This document shows, piece after piece, positions 48,755-58,000 of a DNA stretch of 64,000 nt. The notes beneath the pieces were generated by a model that made no database searches, was not told where the DNA came from, and was given only the letters and a program-made list of their open reading frames with translations. Position 1 is the stretch's first letter, and every line of letters starts with the position of its first letter. The translations under genes and the position numbers were made by a program. Source of the stretch: Silanimonas sp. (GTDB taxonomy: Bacteria > Pseudomonadota > Gammaproteobacteria > Xanthomonadales > Xanthomonadaceae); NCBI RefSeq assembly GCF_027530345.1, contig NZ_JAPZQK010000008.1, forward strand, positions 62,001-126,000, in the 5' to 3' direction.

Positions 48755-49921
48755 ATGAAGGCGATTTGGGCCTTGGGCGTTGGTGCTGGTGGGTCCGGCT
48801 ATCCAAATGGTCCGGGTACCATCGCCTTACTCGCCAAGCACCCATGCTGGAGCGTAATCGACCGCGTCCGTTGGCTCCCGGCTGACGTGCAATTGTGGCG
48901 TTTGGCCAAAGGCGGCGTGTTGGAGCGGGCTCGAATCCTCTGGTGTCTAGGCATTCGCTCGATCTTCCTTCCTATCGATCTACTTCGCGCCCGTTTGGCC
49001 GGTGCTGCCGTATTCGCGCCTTACCCTGCATTGTTCTTTCTGGCAGCGGCCCGATGTATGCCGCGCAGGTTTCGCCCGCGAATCATCGCTGACAGCTTCA
49101 TTAGTGTTTGGGACAGCGGGTTTTCCGACAGGAAGTTCACTCGCGCCAATGGCCGGGTGTCACGCGCCGTCAATTGGTTTGAGTCTTGGTGCTTGTGTGC
49201 TGCGGATGCGGTGATTGTTGACACATTTGAGAATGGTGCTTTTTTTGAGCAGCACCTTTCTGTTCCTTCTGGGAAAATTCATGTCTTGCCGCTGGCAGTC
49301 GAGACGCGACAGCTGATCTCGCTTGGTCCCCCGCTACCTACCGAGTCACGCCCACTTCGGGTTCTATACGTTGGCACGTTCGTGCCACTGCATGGATTTT
49401 CGGTGATTGTCGACGCGCTGCATCAGTTGTCTTCGGCCGATAACGTGGAGTTCCGCATCGTCGGTGATGGTCAAGACTCGCAGCGGTTCGAAGATGCGAT
49501 GCAGAAGGGCTTTTCATGCCGGGTCACCTGGATTCGCGAGTGGCAGTCGCTCGACGAACTGGCGAATCATTACGCTTGGGCAGACGTCTGTCTTGGTGTG
49601 TTTGGCTCTGAAGGAAAAGCGAGCCGAGTGATGCCGTTCAAAGTCTATGCAGCATTCGCTGCGTGTCGTGCGGTCGTCACACAGGACGATATGGGCTCGC
49701 CCGTACTCGAGCGAGCTCCGGTCATAACGAGTCCCAGTGATGGCACGTCTCTTGCTGAGCGTCTTCGATCTTTGGCCAGTGAACCAGAGATGGTTTCGGC
49801 ATTTGCTCTTGCCGGTCGAGATTTTTTCCAGAGGAACCTGTCAAGCGTGGCTGTTTCGAATGCGTGGTCAGATCTTTGGGTTAAGGTTGAGGCCGTTGAG
49901 AGGGTTTCTCGCTCTCCGTAA
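48755..49921 (+). CDS. GT4-type glycosyltransferase
   Basis: 388 residues, starting nine bases after the previous stop. The C-terminal Rossmann half shows LRVLYVGTFVPLHGFSVIVDAL, FRIVGDGQDSQRFEDAM, ADVCLGVFGSEGKASRVMPFKVYAAFAA and the E-x7-E-like end typical of GT-B retaining enzymes. The N-terminal half contains IIADSFISVWDSGFSDRK and AADAVIVDTFENGAFF. It would transfer a nucleotide-activated sugar to a lipid-linked or pilin glycan. It is the last gene of the low-GC cassette and ends 52 bases before the stop of the convergent GT-C gene. Confidence 0.85.
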   Translation: MKAIWALGVGAGGSGYPNGPGTIALLAKHPCWSVIDRVRWLPADVQLWRLAKGGVLERARILWCLGIRSIFLPIDLLRARLAGAAVFAPYPALFFLAAARCMPRRFRPRIIADSFISVWDSGFSDRKFTRANGRVSRAVNWFESWCLCAADAVIVDTFENGAFFEQHLSVPSGKIHVLPLAVETRQLISLGPPLPTESRPLRVLYVGTFVPLHGFSVIVDALHQLSSADNVEFRIVGDGQDSQRFEDAMQKGFSCRVTWIREWQSLDELANHYAWADVCLGVFGSEGKASRVMPFKVYAAFAACRAVVTQDDMGSPVLERAPVITSPSDGTSLAERLRSLASEPEMVSAFALAGRDFFQRNLSSVAVSNAWSDLWVKVEAVERVSRSP

Positions 49922-49973
49922 ATGCATTTCCACTTTTCCGATCGCTTCGACTCAGGTTTATTGCAATCATTGG

Positions 49974-51935
49974 TCAGAGTCTTGGCACTACTGAGGCGCC
50001 CTGATTTCGATGCTCTGCTGAGTGGGGGGTGCAATGTCGGGCTTCATCTTCCAGCATTCGTACGCTCTGGCGCTCCCCTTCGGGCATGTCGAGTTCCGCG
50101 AGTGTGCTGATGAGTTCAGTTGCTTCGTGGACTCGACATTGTTCCGTTAGTAGCGCCAGTAATGCGAAACGTGAGGCATATTCGGTTTGGCCCTCGTTAT
50201 TGATTCCACGCCTGTAAGCGGCTTCCGCCGCATCAAGGTCACCGAACACCCGCCAGTGCAAATCGCCCATGGCGCGGTGCACCTCGGAGGGCGCTGAGCG
50301 CAGTGCGGCCGTGCGTTCGGCCACGCGCTGCAGGGGCGCATCGTCGATGGGGCAGCGCTGCTCCAGCCGGCAGCGGGCCAGCGTGGTGAGCGCCGTGGCT
50401 GACGCGGGGAACATCGGGTCGCGCACGCCGGCTTCGAGCTTCTGCCACCACAGCCCCACCTGCCCGGTGCCGCCGCGCGAGTGCAGGATCACGCCCGCTT
50501 GCGCCGGCAGCAGGCTGCCGCGCGGCAGGGCGGCGCAGCGGGCCAGCTCACGGTCAGCCGCGACGAAGGCAGGGTGGGTGGGGTCGAAGCCGCTGGCCAC
50601 GGTGTAGAGCAGGGCGCGGTCGTAGCAGGCGCGGGGTGAGCCGGGTGCGCGCTCGGCATGCAGCTCGGCGAGGCGCACGGGAGAGCCCCAGTGCCCGGCA
50701 CGCAGCAGGGCCTGCCCGGCCGAGAGCAGCAGCCAGGCGCCCAGCGCCCAGGGCAGGGCGCGGGCTGCTGCGGGCGGCGTCTGCCGCAGCAGCGCGGCGG
50801 CAGCGAACAGCAGGCCGAAAGCCGGCAGGTAGTTGCGGTGCTCGAACACGGGCTCCAGCGGCAGGTAGCTGCTGGTGATCAGGTGCCCGGCAAGGAAGAA
50901 CAGCACGCCCGCGGCCAGCCCGGGCTGGCTGCGGCGCAAAGCCAGCGCCGCAGAGGCGGCCACCAGCCCGGCCAGGAGCGGCAGCACCGCACCCATCGGG
51001 TGGGCGAGGGTCTGCGCCACCGGCCAGTCGTCGTAGTAGAAAACCATCGTCGACTCGCGCGGCAGTAGCACCCAGCCCACGTAATGCCACAGGGCACCGG
51101 GCTGGCTGAGCAGGCGTTCGGCCGCGCCGTAGTCGCGGACGGCGTAGGCCTCGCTGCTGAAGTAGGCCGGCGCCAGCCCAATGGCCAGTGCCAAGGCGCC
51201 CAGTGCGCCGGCGATGGCCATGCCGCGCAGCCACCGGGCATCGCGCGGATTCGCGGTGTCGAAACGGTACAGCGTGGCTTCGGCCACCAGCACGTAGGCG
51301 AAGAACAGGGCCGCACTTTCCTTCGCGCCCACACCCGCCAGCGCGATGCCCCCGGCGCCCACCAGCCAGGCCCAGCCGCGCGCGTCGCCGGCGTTCAGGC
51401 CCTCGCGGCCGCGGTGGTAGGCCAACAGGCCCAGCAGCACGGCGGTGGCGGCCATCAGCTCCATCCGCTGCACCACGTAGAGCACGCTGGAGACCTGCAA
51501 GGGCAGGGTGGCCCAAGCCAGGGCCAGCAGAACGGCGGCGGTGGCGTGGTCGCGTCCGGGCAGGGCCAGCGCCAGCCAGCGGCGGGCCAACAGGGCGACC
51601 AACACGGTGTTCAGCAGGTGCCAGAGCAGGCTGTGCAGCTTCCAGCCCAGCGGGTGCCAGTCGAACAACAGGCGGTCGAGCATGAAGCTGGCCATGGCCA
51701 ATGGGCGGGCGAAGTCACTGGCTTGCGACGAGAACAGCACCTCATGCCACTGCGCGCCCAGCGTCGCCCACGAGAGCGCGCGCAGGGCCGGGTTGTCGAC
51801 CAGGTTGGGGAAGTCATCGAACAGGAAGCCGCCTCGCACGCCCGGGGCGAACACGGCGGCCACCACCAGCAGGGCGATGGCGAGCAGGGCGGCGGGCGAG
51901 CTGCTGGTGGCAGTGTGCGGAGCGGTAGCACTCAT
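49974..51935 (-). CDS. GT-C-type membrane protein with C-terminal TPR-like region, TMTC-like (copy A)
   Basis: 653 residues from ATG 51935, in an ATGA overlap with the upstream paralogue. After an N-terminal helix it reads GGFLFDDFPNLVDNPALRAL, with the Asp pair at 40-41 where GT-C enzymes bind donor phosphate. About ten more helices follow, with QRMELMAATAVLLGLLAYHRG, LPRESTMVFYYDDWPV and FEHRNYLPAFGLLF. The tail (from about 440) is helical and TPR-like. This layout matches TMTC (GT105) O-mannosyltransferases and bacterial relatives. The last 82 or so codons have about 55% GC against about 70% for the rest, so the gene is mosaic. Pilin glycosylation is inferred from the neighbouring pilins. 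Confidence 0.72.
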   Translation of the reverse strand: MSATAPHTATSSSPAALLAIALLVVAAVFAPGVRGGFLFDDFPNLVDNPALRALSWATLGAQWHEVLFSSQASDFARPLAMASFMLDRLLFDWHPLGWKLHSLLWHLLNTVLVALLARRWLALALPGRDHATAAVLLALAWATLPLQVSSVLYVVQRMELMAATAVLLGLLAYHRGREGLNAGDARGWAWLVGAGGIALAGVGAKESAALFFAYVLVAEATLYRFDTANPRDARWLRGMAIAGALGALALAIGLAPAYFSSEAYAVRDYGAAERLLSQPGALWHYVGWVLLPRESTMVFYYDDWPVAQTLAHPMGAVLPLLAGLVAASAALALRRSQPGLAAGVLFFLAGHLITSSYLPLEPVFEHRNYLPAFGLLFAAAALLRQTPPAAARALPWALGAWLLLSAGQALLRAGHWGSPVRLAELHAERAPGSPRACYDRALLYTVASGFDPTHPAFVAADRELARCAALPRGSLLPAQAGVILHSRGGTGQVGLWWQKLEAGVRDPMFPASATALTTLARCRLEQRCPIDDAPLQRVAERTAALRSAPSEVHRAMGDLHWRVFGDLDAAEAAYRRGINNEGQTEYASRFALLALLTEQCRVHEATELISTLAELDMPEGERQSVRMLEDEARHCTPHSAEHRNQGASVVPRL

Positions 51936-53827
51936 CCGCGGATCATCGCCTCGAGCGCGTCGCGCTCGCGAGCGTCCACGCCCAGCCGATGCCGCAGCCA
52001 GCGGTGCACTCGGGGCATGCCTGCCGGGGCGGCAGCGGCCTCGCAGCCCGGGAAGCGGTCGTCGAGCCACGCGAGGGCTTCGGCCTTGGCGCCGTGCTCG
52101 GCCAACAGCGCGGCGCCCCGCAGCACCGGGCCGCAAGGCAGAGGTGCAGGCAGGGCATCGAGCGCTGCGGCGGCGGCCTCGATGTGCCCTTGCCTTGCGT
52201 GCCAGGCCGCTTGGCTGAAGGCGAGGTCGCGGCGCGCTGCTTCCCTTTGCCAATGGGGGTTGGCCGCCGCGGCCTTCAACATCGTCGACGCACTCGGCGC
52301 GCTTTCGCTGCAGCGGGCATAGCGCTGGTCGTGATGATCGATGGCGCCGAGGCTGATCTCCAAACCGCGCTTGTCGGCGCCCATGGCTTTCGGAACGGCC
52401 GCGCGCACCTCGGTGGATACCGCGCCCATCGCGCACTCCAAGTCGAGCAGGGTCAGGGCGAGTTGGGTGCTGCTGGCCATGTTTTCTCGCCACGAAGCGA
52501 GCCGAGCGAGCCCGCGCGCCGGGTCTTCGTACCAGAGGTCCCAGGTGGCGGCGTTCACCTGCGCCCGCTCCGAGGCCGGGCTGCGTTGGGCCCACACCTC
52601 GGCCAGCAGGCGCGGCTGTCCCCACAGCCGCGCTTCGCTGTGGAGCACGAGAGCGACGACAGCTACTGCGCCGATGCTGATGGCCGCGCGCAGCGTGGCG
52701 GCCAGCGGCAGCCGGGCCAGGCCCACCGCCACCGGCAGGAAGAGCAGGGCGCTGGGCAGGTAGTTGCGGTGGGCGAAGGCCAGTTCGAGGTTCACCGGGC
52801 CGGCTTCGATCAGGTGCCCGCCCAGGTAGAACAGGCTCGCGCTGGCCAGCACCGGCGCCCGGTGGCCGAGGGTCACGGCTGCGAGGAGAGCGCCTCCCAG
52901 CAGGCCGGCAGGTGCCCAGAAGCGCGGGTCGGCCAGCCCGTCGGGCACCGCGGGCGGGTTGAACATGAGGTCGCCCGAGTGCGGGGCGACGGTGAGCAGG
53001 TCGCCCAGGTAGCCCACGAGGATGCCGGGCTGCGCCAGCAGGCGTCCGGCCAGACTGAAGTCGCGGAACTGCTCGGCGCCGGCCATGGCGCCCGGGACCT
53101 GCAGGGCCAGCAGCAGCACGAGGCCCAGGGCCGGCAGGGCAGCCAGCGCCGCCACCCATGGTGCTGGCGCGCCGTGCGGCAGGTTTTCGCGCCGCAGCAG
53201 GGGCAGCAGCGCCAGGGCCAGCATGGGCAGCAGCAGGCCATTGAGTTTGCAGGCCACGGCCGCGGCGCCGGCCATCAGGTACAGGGCGGCGAACACGGGG
53301 CGCCGCTCGGGCGCGGCGCGCCACAGGGCCACGAAAGCGAGCAGGCCCAGCAGGCAGAAGGTGGCGGCCAGCAGGGCGTGACGCTGCACGATGTAGAGCG
53401 CGGTGGTGCCCTGCATGGGGTGCAGGGCCCAGAGGGCGGCCGCAACGAACGGCGCCCAGCGCAGGGGGCCGGCCTCGGCGCGCAGCAGGCGCGCGCCCAG
53501 CAGGGCCACCAGCACGGCGTTCAGGCCGTGGATGAGCATATTGGTGCGCAGGAACGGGCCGGGCGCGGCCGGCCAGCCTTGTGCATCGATCAAAAAGCTC
53601 GCCATGGCGAGCGGCCGGCCCACTGGGTCGGCGATGCCGCTCGTGAGGTAGAGCAGCAGCGGTTGCCAGCCGTCGATGGGGCCGAAGGCGCCCAAGGCCG
53701 GCAGGTTGGCGTAGTCGTCGAACAGGAAATCGCCGCTGAGTCCCGGCCTGAGCGCGGCCCCGACCAGCAAGGGCAGAAAAACAAAGGCCGCCCAGAGGGC
53801 GGCCTTTGTTGACATCCAATGACGCAT
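51932..53827 (-). CDS. GT-C-type membrane protein with C-terminal helical repeats, TMTC-like (copy B)
   Basis: 631 residues from ATG 53827; ATG 53815 is a shorter option. It shares architecture and motifs with copy A: SGDFLFDDYANLPALGAFGP (Asp pair 37-38), IVQRHALLAATFCLLGLL, LAFAHRNYLPSALLFLP, then a TPR-like tail from about 425. The two copies differ widely elsewhere, so the duplication is old. It is the first gene after pilA1 on the same strand, 42 bases away, with a GC-rich hairpin between. A paralogous pair of candidate oligosaccharyl- or monosaccharyltransferases beside two pilins suggests one per pilin or per sugar. Confidence 0.72.
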   Translation of the reverse strand: MRHWMSTKAALWAAFVFLPLLVGAALRPGLSGDFLFDDYANLPALGAFGPIDGWQPLLLYLTSGIADPVGRPLAMASFLIDAQGWPAAPGPFLRTNMLIHGLNAVLVALLGARLLRAEAGPLRWAPFVAAALWALHPMQGTTALYIVQRHALLAATFCLLGLLAFVALWRAAPERRPVFAALYLMAGAAAVACKLNGLLLPMLALALLPLLRRENLPHGAPAPWVAALAALPALGLVLLLALQVPGAMAGAEQFRDFSLAGRLLAQPGILVGYLGDLLTVAPHSGDLMFNPPAVPDGLADPRFWAPAGLLGGALLAAVTLGHRAPVLASASLFYLGGHLIEAGPVNLELAFAHRNYLPSALLFLPVAVGLARLPLAATLRAAISIGAVAVVALVLHSEARLWGQPRLLAEVWAQRSPASERAQVNAATWDLWYEDPARGLARLASWRENMASSTQLALTLLDLECAMGAVSTEVRAAVPKAMGADKRGLEISLGAIDHHDQRYARCSESAPSASTMLKAAAANPHWQREAARRDLAFSQAAWHARQGHIEAAAAALDALPAPLPCGPVLRGAALLAEHGAKAEALAWLDDRFPGCEAAAAPAGMPRVHRWLRHRLGVDARERDALEAMIRG

Positions 53828-53840
53828 GCGAGGGACCGTG

Positions 53841-53855
53841 CCGCGGGGCCCGCGG
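53841..53855 (-). terminator. GC palindrome between pilA1 and the GT-C genes
   Basis: CCGCGG, GGC, CCGCGG forms a perfect hairpin in the 42 bases after the pilA1 stop. It has no T tract. It may stabilise the abundant pilin mRNA and lower read-through to the GT-C genes. Confidence 0.4.
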
Positions 53856-53869
53856 CCCGGCGCCTACGC

Positions 53870-54307
53870 TTAGCGGCAGGAGGTCGGCAGGTACTTGGCG
53901 TCGACGGTGCTGGTATTGAGGCAGGTCCACTGAATGGCGCCGCCGTTGTCGCTGGGGGAGAGGATCAGCGTCTCAGTGTCGATGGCTTTGTTGGCCGTGA
54001 ACGGAGCGGTGGAGGAGAAAGTTGCCGTGATCACGCCAGCGTCAACTTCAACCGACTCGACGTACGTGCCCGCAATGCTGGCCGGGGCAGAAAGGCCGGC
54101 CTCTGTGTTGTCGGCCGGGAAATCACCGCGGTTCGCGAAGAACTCCGCCACGGCGGTGCGCGAACCCGAGGCGAGGCTGAGGCCTTCCGAGACCTGGCCG
54201 CGGATGGTGTAGTCCTGGTAGGCCGGCAGGGCGATGGCGGCGAGGATGGCGATGATCGCGACGACGATCATCAGTTCGATGAGGGTGAAGCCTTTCTGCT
54301 GCGTCAT
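53870..54307 (-). CDS. pilA: Type IV major pilin (pilA copy 1)
   Basis: 145 residues with AAGGA nine bases before ATG. The leader MTQQKG is cut by PilD before [20 protein letters not shown], with Glu at mature position 5. The C-terminal domain ends [18 protein letters not shown], giving the disulphide-bonded D-region. The variable domain is rich in Ser, Thr and Ala, so it could accept O-glycans. A sigma54 promoter lies upstream. The N-terminal coding DNA is nearly identical to that of pilA copy 2, while the rest is not. Confidence 0.95.
   Translation of the reverse strand: MTQQKGFTLIELMIVVAIIAILAAIALPAYQDYTIRGQVSEGLSLASGSRTAVAEFFANRGDFPADNTEAGLSAPASIAGTYVESVEVDAGVITATFSSTAPFTANKAIDTETLILSPSDNGGAIQWTCLNTSTVDAKYLPTSCR
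54200..54292 (-). repeat. 93-bp repeat, copy in pilA1
   Basis: This segment encodes the N-terminal helix. It matches 54846-54938 at 88 of 93 positions by eye. Both copies run in the same direction, 646 bp apart. Confidence 0.85.
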
Positions 54308-54411
54308 GACGGTGTTCCTTGTTGCGAGGGTGGATAAAGAGGCGCCGGAGGGCGCGTGTGGATGGGGCTAGCCTTCCACGGCCACAGGCCTGTTTCCGGC
54401 CCGGGGATTAA

Positions 54412-54427
54412 AGCACGTGGCGTGCCA
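54412..54427 (-). promoter_or_regulatory. Sigma54 (RpoN) promoter of pilA1
   Basis: On the minus strand the site reads TGGCACGCCACGTGCT: -24 element TGGCACG and -12 element TGC with exactly ten bases between GG and GC. Transcription would start near 54400, leaving a leader of about 93 bases. PilR, encoded at 58787-60208, is the expected activator. Confidence 0.8.
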
Positions 54428-54524
54428 GCCCAGCGAGGTGAAGCCGTGTCAACGCCTGTGACGCAGGTCCGGTTGGTGGGGCGGTTTACGCCCGCCGCAC
54501 CGCTGCTAGGGCAATTTGTGACGC

Positions 54525-54956
54525 TTAGCGGCAGATGGTGGCGCGGTAGCGGGGCGGCAGGTCGCCGCCGGTGCAGGTCCAGCGCACCGAGCCTTGACCC
54601 GCGGCGAAGCTGGGCTCCACCACCACGGTCTTGCCCTGCAGCAGCACATTGGCCTTGCCGCCGTAGGTGATCTCGATGCCCACCGGGATGACCTCGACCT
54701 GCGTCACGTATTGGCCAGCGATGCTCGTCTCGGCAGGCAGGCCGGCCGAGGCGTTCGAGGTCGGCAGGCGCCCATAGTTCGCCACGAACTCCCATACGGC
54801 GGCGCGGGCGCCCGAGGAAAGCGACAGCCCCTCGGCCGCCTGACTGCGGATGGTGTAGTCCTGGTAGGCCGGCAGGGCAATGGCGGCGAGGATGGCGATG
54901 ATCGCCACGACGATCATCAGCTCGATCAAGGTGAAGCCGGCGCGGCGATTGGGCAT
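54525..54956 (-). CDS. pilA: Type IV major pilin (pilA copy 2)
   Basis: 143 residues from ATG 54956. The leader MPNRRAG is followed by [20 protein letters not shown] and [11 protein letters not shown]. The C-terminal domain ends [17 protein letters not shown], which keeps the disulphide loop but differs in sequence from copy 1. The variable domain is shorter and more hydrophobic and carries fewer Ser/Thr. In relatives a second pilin often follows the first. Upstream there is a TCGGCACG and GGTTGC pair whose spacing is two bases too short for sigma54. Confidence 0.94.
   Translation of the reverse strand: MPNRRAGFTLIELMIVVAIIAILAAIALPAYQDYTIRSQAAEGLSLSSGARAAVWEFVANYGRLPTSNASAGLPAETSIAGQYVTQVEVIPVGIEITYGGKANVLLQGKTVVVEPSFAAGQGSVRWTCTGGDLPPRYRATICR
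54846..54938 (-). repeat. 93-bp repeat, copy in pilA2
   Basis: Five mismatches to 54200-54292. Most of the conservation is also silent-site identity, beyond what protein constraint requires. Confidence 0.85.
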
Positions 54957-55081
54957 GTCGGTTGATCGCGAAGAAAGCCGAGGCGGCTCAAGCAAGATTG
55001 ATGCCGATGCCGCCCCCGCGCAACCCGTGCCGAGCGATCCGCTACGCTGCGCGCACTCTTTCAATGCTTGGACGCCGACCC

Positions 55082-58000
55082 ATGCTGGACCGCCGGTGGT
55101 TTTCGCCCGCCCTTCTCGGGCTCTTCGTGCTCTCAGGCTTTGCCGGCCTGATCTACCAGTCGATCTGGTCGCACTATCTTGGGTTGACCCTGGGCCACGC
55201 GGCCTACGCACAGACGCTGGTGCTGGCCATGTTCATGGGCGGCATGGCGCTAGGTGCCTGGCTGGTGAGCCGCTACGCGCACCGGCTGAAGCGATTGATC
55301 CTTGGCTACGCGGTGATCGAGGGTGTGATCGGTGTGATGGGGCTGGTGTTCCATCCGCTCTTCCTCGCCTACACCGGCGTCTCGCAGGAATCGGCCCTGC
55401 CTTTCTTCGGCGGGCTGGGCATGGCGTGGCTGTGGCAGTGGGGCTCGGCGGCGGCGCTCATCGCCCCGCAAACGATTCTGTTGGGCGCCACCTTCCCGCT
55501 GATGAGCGCCGGTCTGATGCGCGCACGTCTCGGTGAGGACGGCGAGGTCCTCGGCGGGCTGTATTTCACCAACAGCATCGGCGCGGCCTTGGGCGTGCTG
55601 GCTGCCACCTTTGTGCTGCTGCCGAGCATTGGCATGCCGGGGGCCATGGCGCTGGCCGGCGGCCTGAACCTGCTGGTGGCTGTGCTGGCTTGGGCCTTGG
55701 CCCGCGGCTTGCGCGAAGAGACCCTGCCGCCGCTGCCAGCGCCGGCCGCCGCGACTGAGGCGGGCGGACACGCCACGCCGGAGCTGGCCCATCTTTACCG
55801 CGTGCTGCTGGGCGCGACCTTCCTGTCCAGTGCGGCCTCGTTCGTCTACGAGATCGGCTGGGTGCGCCTGCTCAACCAGGCCCTGGGCACCACCCTGCAC
55901 AGCTTCGAGCTGATGCTGGCCACCTTCATCGCCGGCCTCGCCTTCGGTGGCCTGTGGGTGCGGAAGCGCGCCAAAGCCGTGAAAGACGTGGTGCAGTACG
56001 CCGGCTTCGTGCAGGTGCTGATGGGCGTGGCGGCTCTGGTGTCGGTGCCCTTGCTGTCGTCCAGCTTCGAGTGGGTGGGCTGGACGATGCGCGCGCTGGC
56101 CCGCACCGAGGAGGGCTACACGCTCTACACGCTGGCCACGGCCGGCATCGCCATGCTGATCATGTTCCCGGCGGCGTTCTTCGCCGGCATGACCCTGCCG
56201 CTCTTCACTTCGGCCCTGCTGCGCAAGGGTAGTGGCGAGGCGGCCATCGGCCGGGTGTACGCCGCCAATACCCTGGGCGCCATCGTGGGCGTGATGCTGG
56301 CGGTGCACGTGCTCATCCCGATCATCGGCATCCGCCTGACGGTAACGACGGCCGCGCTGGTCGACGCCCTCATCGGCCTCTACCTGCTGCGTGCCGTGAG
56401 CCCGGGGGTGTGGATGCCGCGGGTGGCCGTGGCCGGCGTGGCCACGCTGGCCTTCTTCGCGGCCAGCGTGCAGTTCGGCCAGCTTGACCCGCGCGAGCAG
56501 ATGGCCGGGGTGTTCCGTACCGGCAACGTCAGCGTGCCGGAGTCGGCCGAGGTGACCTTCCTGCGCGACGGTTCCACCGCAACGATCGGCGTCATGGTGG
56601 ACGGCTCAACGAAGATGATCTCCACCAACGGCAAGCCGGACGCGTCGCTGACGCCCGCCGACCAGGCCCCGACGATGGACGAGATCACCATGCTGATGGC
56701 CGCAGCCCTGCCGCTGGCCACGCACCCGGCGCCGGAGCGCGTGGCCATCATCGGCTGGGGCTCGGGCCTGACCACCCACACCATGCTGGGCAGCTCGGTG
56801 CCGAAGGTGGTCGACAACATCGAGATCGAGCACGCCATGTGGGAGGGGGCGAAGTTCTTCGCCGAGCGAGTGGACCGCGCCTACCTCGACCCGCGCTCGG
56901 AGGTGCACTTCGACGACGCGCGCACCTTCTTCGCGGCCGGCGGGCGTCGCTACGACGTGATCATCTCCGAGCCCTCGAACCCCTGGGTGAGCGGCGTGGC
57001 CAGCCTGTTCACCAAGGAGTTCTACCGCTTCCTGCACGGGCACCTCGAGGACGACGGCCAGCTGGTGCAGTGGATCCAGAGCTACGAGATCGACGACCCG
57101 ATGGTGGCCACCATGGTATCGGCCCTGCTGGAGGTCTTCCCGCAGTCGGAGCTCTACGTGACCAACACCGCCGACCTGCTGATCCTCGCCCGCAAGACGC
57201 CGGGGGCTGGCTATCTGCCGGAGCCGTGGGCCACCGAGCCGCTGGCCTCGGAGCTCCGCCGCGTGGGGCTGGGCTCGCCGGCCGACCTTGCGATCCGCCG
57301 AATCGGCGGCCCCTCGGTGCTGCGCACTCTCGTGCGCCTGTACGACGCGCCGCCGCACTCCGACTTCTACCCCACGGTGTCGCTGCGCGGGCCGGAGACG
57401 CGTTTCCGCAACGCGAGCTCGATGATCCTGCAGCGGCTGGTGTGGTCGGGCCTGCCCGTCCTGGATGCTTTGGAGTGCCGGCGCCCGCCGGCCGAGGCGG
57501 CCGGTGTGCTGCCCACCGACATGTCGGTGGCGGTACGCGACCTGTGGCGCGCCGACGCCATCGCCGAAGCGATGGCGGGCCGCGGTACCGGCACGTTTGC
57601 CCAAGAGGAAGGCGTGATGCCCCCGATGTTCGCCTACCTGCGCACCGCGCCGCAGGGGCCCGGCGACGCCCGCGAGACCTCGCGCATGCTCGCCGCGATT
57701 GCCGAGCATTCGGTCGGCATCCTGTCTGCCGAGCGCATCGGCCCGCTGTGGGCGGAGGCTGTGTGGATCGAGCCCGGTCGGGCGGCGCTGCCCGGCGTGG
57801 CTGCGCAGCGCGCCGTGCTGGCGGCGGCGGCGGCCCGCGACTGGCCGGCGCTGGGTCGTGAGGCCGAGGCCCTGCTGGGCGGCGAGGATTTCGCGGGCCT
57901 GCATCCTGGGGCACGCGAGCAGGTGCTGGTGCTGGCCATGGTGGCGGCGCTGGCCGAGGGCCGCAGTGAGGCCGTAGCCGAGCTCGAAGCCGAGTATGGC

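Larger units (their letters stand above)
46130..50220. other. Low-GC cassette inside the pilus region
   Basis: GC falls from about 68-70% to roughly 50-58% at about 46,130, inside the 3' end of the GT2 gene, and returns at about 50,220, inside the 3' end of the GT-C gene. Counted samples: 46141-46200 is 48% and 50101-50220 is 50%, against 67% for 50221-50280. Inside lie four complete genes on the plus strand. No IS element, integrase, tRNA or flanking repeat was seen. Confidence 0.75.

Noticed and set aside
46130-50220. Insertion sequence, integrase or tRNA target at the cassette edges
   Set aside because: No transposase, inverted or direct terminal repeats or tRNA-like sequence could be seen at either edge.
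49974-53930. A single 1,318-codon frame on the minus strand
   Set aside because: Only its 3' half (from ATG 51935) is a real protein. The 5' half is an out-of-frame shadow of GT-C copy B, whose own frame has the membrane helices and motifs.
55020-55033. Sigma54 promoter for pilA2
   Set aside because: The half-sites are two bases too close together, so it is not listed as a promoter, only as an observation.
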